From contig NZ_CP117779.1 of the NCBI RefSeq assembly GCF_028657905.1, positions 174,571 through 238,570 on the forward strand: a stretch of 64,000 nt of DNA, in the 5' to 3' direction. Position numbers and translations under genes: made by a program. The DNA is from Burkholderia sp. FERM BP-3421 (GTDB lineage: Bacteria > Pseudomonadota > Gammaproteobacteria > Burkholderiales > Burkholderiaceae). The notes under the pieces are model-generated. The model was not told where the DNA came from. It saw only the letters and a program-made list of their open reading frames with translations, and did no database searches. Of the stretch, positions 61,955 to 64,000 are shown piece after piece; positions within the stretch are counted from its first letter, which is position 1; every line of letters begins with the position of its first letter.

Positions 61955-62111
61955 TCCACGGGGACATTGACGGAGCACAACAATCCAGAACGGTTGGGGG
62001 GCCTGCTTCCCGTGCCGGCGGAGGCCATTGAGCTTAAGGAGATTTTCGATGTGGTGGAAAATCGACTGTACGAGTTCGCTCAGGTTTTTTCCGTCTTACA
62101 CTGATGGATGA

Positions 62112-62456
62112 GACAAGTTCGGCGTGAATGTGAGCGGAGAGGTGACCCGGGTGGCAGGCTACACGTCGCGTGGCGCACGGCGCGTCGTGATTCGCGCGCT
62201 CGGCCGGCTGATCGAGCAGCTGCCGGATCTAGTCGAGTCGTCGCGGCGTCAGCTGGCGCAGACCTCGCCGCACGCGTTCCGGCACACGTTCGGCACACAG
62301 GCCGCGGCGGCCGGGATGGCGCTCGAAGTCCTGCAGCAGGCGTTGGGCCACGCCTCGTTGCAGACCACCGCGATCTACGTCAATGCCGAACAGCAGCGCA
62401 TGCGCCAGGAAGTGGCGAAGTACCACACGCGACTGGCGGACCGCCGCGGCGAGTAA
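62112..62456 (+). pseudogene. Duplicated recombinase C-terminus
   Basis: RVAGYTSRGARRVVIRALGR, then SPHAFRHTFGTQAAAAGMAL and LQQALGHASLQTTAIYVNAE, nearly the same as the end of the gene at 61430 but with Arg, both His and Tyr intact. Only the last third is present; an ATG at 62124 could start a 110-residue product. It may be what remains after recombination between two integrase genes. Confidence 0.75.
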
Positions 62457-62825
62457 GGGGGCGGTAGATTCGACATCGCGGACCAACCTATCGGAGGCGT
62501 TATGGCGTTCGTTGAGCGGGCCCGACAGTGGAAGTTGTTCTTGCCTCCAGCTCGTTAGAAGCTCGCAGCCGACAAGTTTGAGCGGCGAAACAATCGATCG
62601 GCTACGGGCATCGGCCTATCATGACGACGTCTCGGGTCAGTGATACAGATCCGGCCATTTGGCACGACTTGCAGTTTGCGTATCACGTTCTACTATCCGC
62701 TAAACATGTGCCGCGCTTCCGCGTCTGCACACCATCAAGCTGTCTAAATTTGTATAGCGTCTGTCGGTAGTGTCCCGCCGCTACATCAACAAGAAGAGAT
62801 CCAACCTGGCGGGTAGGGGATCAAC
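62457..62825. other. Intergenic stretch
   Basis: No gene supported. An 18-codon frame at 62503 (MAFVERARQWKLFLPPAR) has GGAGG nearby but is too short to call. AT content rises near 62740-62790, a possible promoter region for the next gene. Confidence 0.35.
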
Positions 62826-63403
62826 ATGAACACCATTTTTGTGAAGCGCTTCACGCTTGCCACATTCCTCGCCTTACCTCTCGTCACCTCTGCCGCAGTC
62901 CTCACCACTCCACCAGGCTCTGGGCCTTACCACGGCTCTCCGAGGGAACGGGGCGGGGTCAATGGGAAAACTTCGAACGCGGAATGTACACAACGCAATA
63001 CTGTGGAAAAAGGCCAGAGTCTTGGGTTCGCGGCTCGGCATCGCTCGACACGGGAACCGGCGACCTGACCATGCATGTTCAGCTAGAGACTGACTCGGTG
63101 AAGGCTGGTCCGTCAGGGCATATGGTGGTGCTTTTCAAGGACGCGAAGGGACAGGTTCTGGCAACCGCGAGCAGTCCTCAGTTTGCACGTGGTGGAAAGC
63201 CACACGGACATGCGGCAATCGAAGACGATTTCGGTCACGCTAGCATCCCGCCTCAGGTGGCAGCGCAGGCGGTTAGTCTCGAGGCCAGTGTCGCATGTGG
63301 GCCTGCCATGAATCGGTGGCTGAACATCGACAGTGGCAAAATTACGCAAGCGATCGATGTCGCCGTGAAGGTCGTGACGGCGGTCGGCACGGCAGCGCAG
63401 TAG
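62826..63403 (+). pseudogene. Exported hypothetical protein with an N-terminal frameshift
   Basis: ATG 62826 starts a signal peptide (FVKRFTLATFLALPLVTSAA), but the frame soon leaves protein-like sequence. The mature part is in another frame: GQWENFERGMYTTQYCGKRP, SWVRGSASLDTGTGDLTMHV, HMVVLFKDAKGQVLATASSP, ending in AVKVVTAVGTAAQ. The switch lies between about 62890 and 62960. I do not recognise the family. One base error or true decay are both possible. Confidence 0.5.
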
Positions 63404-63770
63404 TGGTGAGCGGGTCCAGACTTCGAGCAGAAGAGTTGGCGTTCCGCTTTGGCCAAAGTCGGACCCGCGGGATAACTGAAAAAGACGGCACTGTGAAAGG
63501 TACTCCGGCCGTGATGAAGCACATTTGGAACAGTGAGGGGAACGACAGTTCGGTCGTCGTTAAGACCGTAACGTACATTCCCAGCGGTGGCTAGTTCAAA
63601 GGCGTACACCCGTGCGATCAAGTGATCGGAAACCGAATATCCTGATGTACAAGCGGCGCTCGACGAATCGCGATCGCGCGTCGCTTGCACGGATCGGGAG
63701 CCGTCCATGCTGCTTGCTGTTGATCTGACCGACTCGAAGCATGTGCAGCACGAATTGTTCGACGCCGAAT
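63404..63770. other. Stretch with fragmentary frames
   Basis: A plus-strand frame ending at 63594 (TVKGTPAVMKHIWNSEGN, SSVVVKTVTYIPSGG) looks protein-like but has no start of its own. At 63707-63772 MLLAVDLTDSKHVQHELFDA resembles the tail of a Y-family polymerase (UmuC-type LFDA end), with low confidence. Both may be debris. Confidence 0.3.
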
Positions 63771-64000
63771 AAGGGCGAACGCGCCGATTTTGCGCGCGTG
63801 CTCGCGCGGGAAATCGACCAGCTGGCCGCGGGCCTGGCGGAGAGCTTCGTCGCCTTGGATTCACTGCTCGCCGCAGCGCTCCAACACGCAATGAGCGGGC
63901 TAAGCTGGTGGCCGGCTTAGCATTCGGCGCGCTCGACGACCTGATGGTATCCACCAAGCTGCTGCTGGCTGGCCAGGGTGCGCCGGCCGGCAATGTGATG
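63771..64000 (+). pseudogene. Unrecognised helical protein, frame-shifted and cut by the window edge
   Basis: ERADFARVLAREIDQLAAGL and AESFVALDSLLAAALQHA in one frame, then KLVAGLAFGALDDLMVSTKL and LLAGQGAPAGNVM in another up to the end. The switch is near 63890. The two parts together look like one helical protein continuing beyond the window. Family not recognised. Confidence 0.45.

Overview
The window looks like chromosome from a Burkholderia-type betaproteobacterium. Most of it is GC-rich (a strong C/G bias at third codon positions is obvious in the ndvB, tkt and pgm genes). The protein families present (PRC-barrel, SYLF, BON, CsbD and DUF3309 small proteins, cyclic beta-1,2-glucan synthase, IS5/IS3/IS21-type insertion sequences) are those commonly seen together in that genus. 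The assignment rests on recognised protein families, not on a database search.

Layout. (1) 1-8 kb is a degraded accessory region. It holds phage-like small genes, a CoiA-like gene, truncated dam, tniQ, istB, IS3, IS5 and integrase fragments, and a subtilisin-type lipoprotein protease split by a frameshift at a G9 tract. (2) 8.2-22.3 kb is a coherent, moderate-GC cluster: FecI-type sigma factor, FecR-type regulator, TonB-dependent receptor with an STN domain, TonB, ExbB, ExbD, a thioredoxin fused to an unknown domain, TldD, an SbmA/YddA-type ABC transporter, TldE and a two-domain AAA+ ATPase. Read in order, the parts form a path: outer-membrane capture, TonB energisation, passage through an ABC transporter, then cytoplasmic processing by the TldD/TldE protease with a thioredoxin and an unfoldase-like ATPase. 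A 42-bp sequence with 37 identical positions lies upstream of both the receptor and the ATPase, so they are probably one regulon. I regard this as the best candidate for an undescribed system. (3) 22.3-22.7 kb is a 318-bp element with perfect 38-bp terminal inverted repeats. (4) 22.8-57.6 kb is a block of envelope, stress and small-protein genes around a Crp/Fnr regulator, plus a giant cyclic glucan synthase, transketolase, phosphoglucomutase, an NRAMP-like transporter, a cation/proton antiporter and a ferritin-like protein. A 14-bp palindrome, GTMCG-N4-CGKAC, recurs through this block (11 perfect copies seen). Ten of them have a TANNNT-like hexamer 22-23 bp away, which would centre the box near -41.5, the class II activation position of Crp/Fnr proteins. 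The gene content resembles what is known as the low-oxygen-activated (lxa) locus of Burkholderia cenocepacia; that comparison is from memory and not verified. (5) 57.8-64 kb has a quinone oxidoreductase divergent from a LysR regulator, whose 3' end is joined to a broken tyrosine recombinase. Part of that recombinase is repeated downstream, and further fragmentary genes run to the edge.

Several genes (S8 protease, one PRC-barrel gene, transketolase, CFA synthase, integrase, a secreted protein at 62.8 kb) are frame-disrupted. Some breaks lie at homopolymers or short repeats and could be sequencing errors, phase variation or true decay; the sequence alone cannot decide. No rRNA, tRNA or CRISPR array was recognised.
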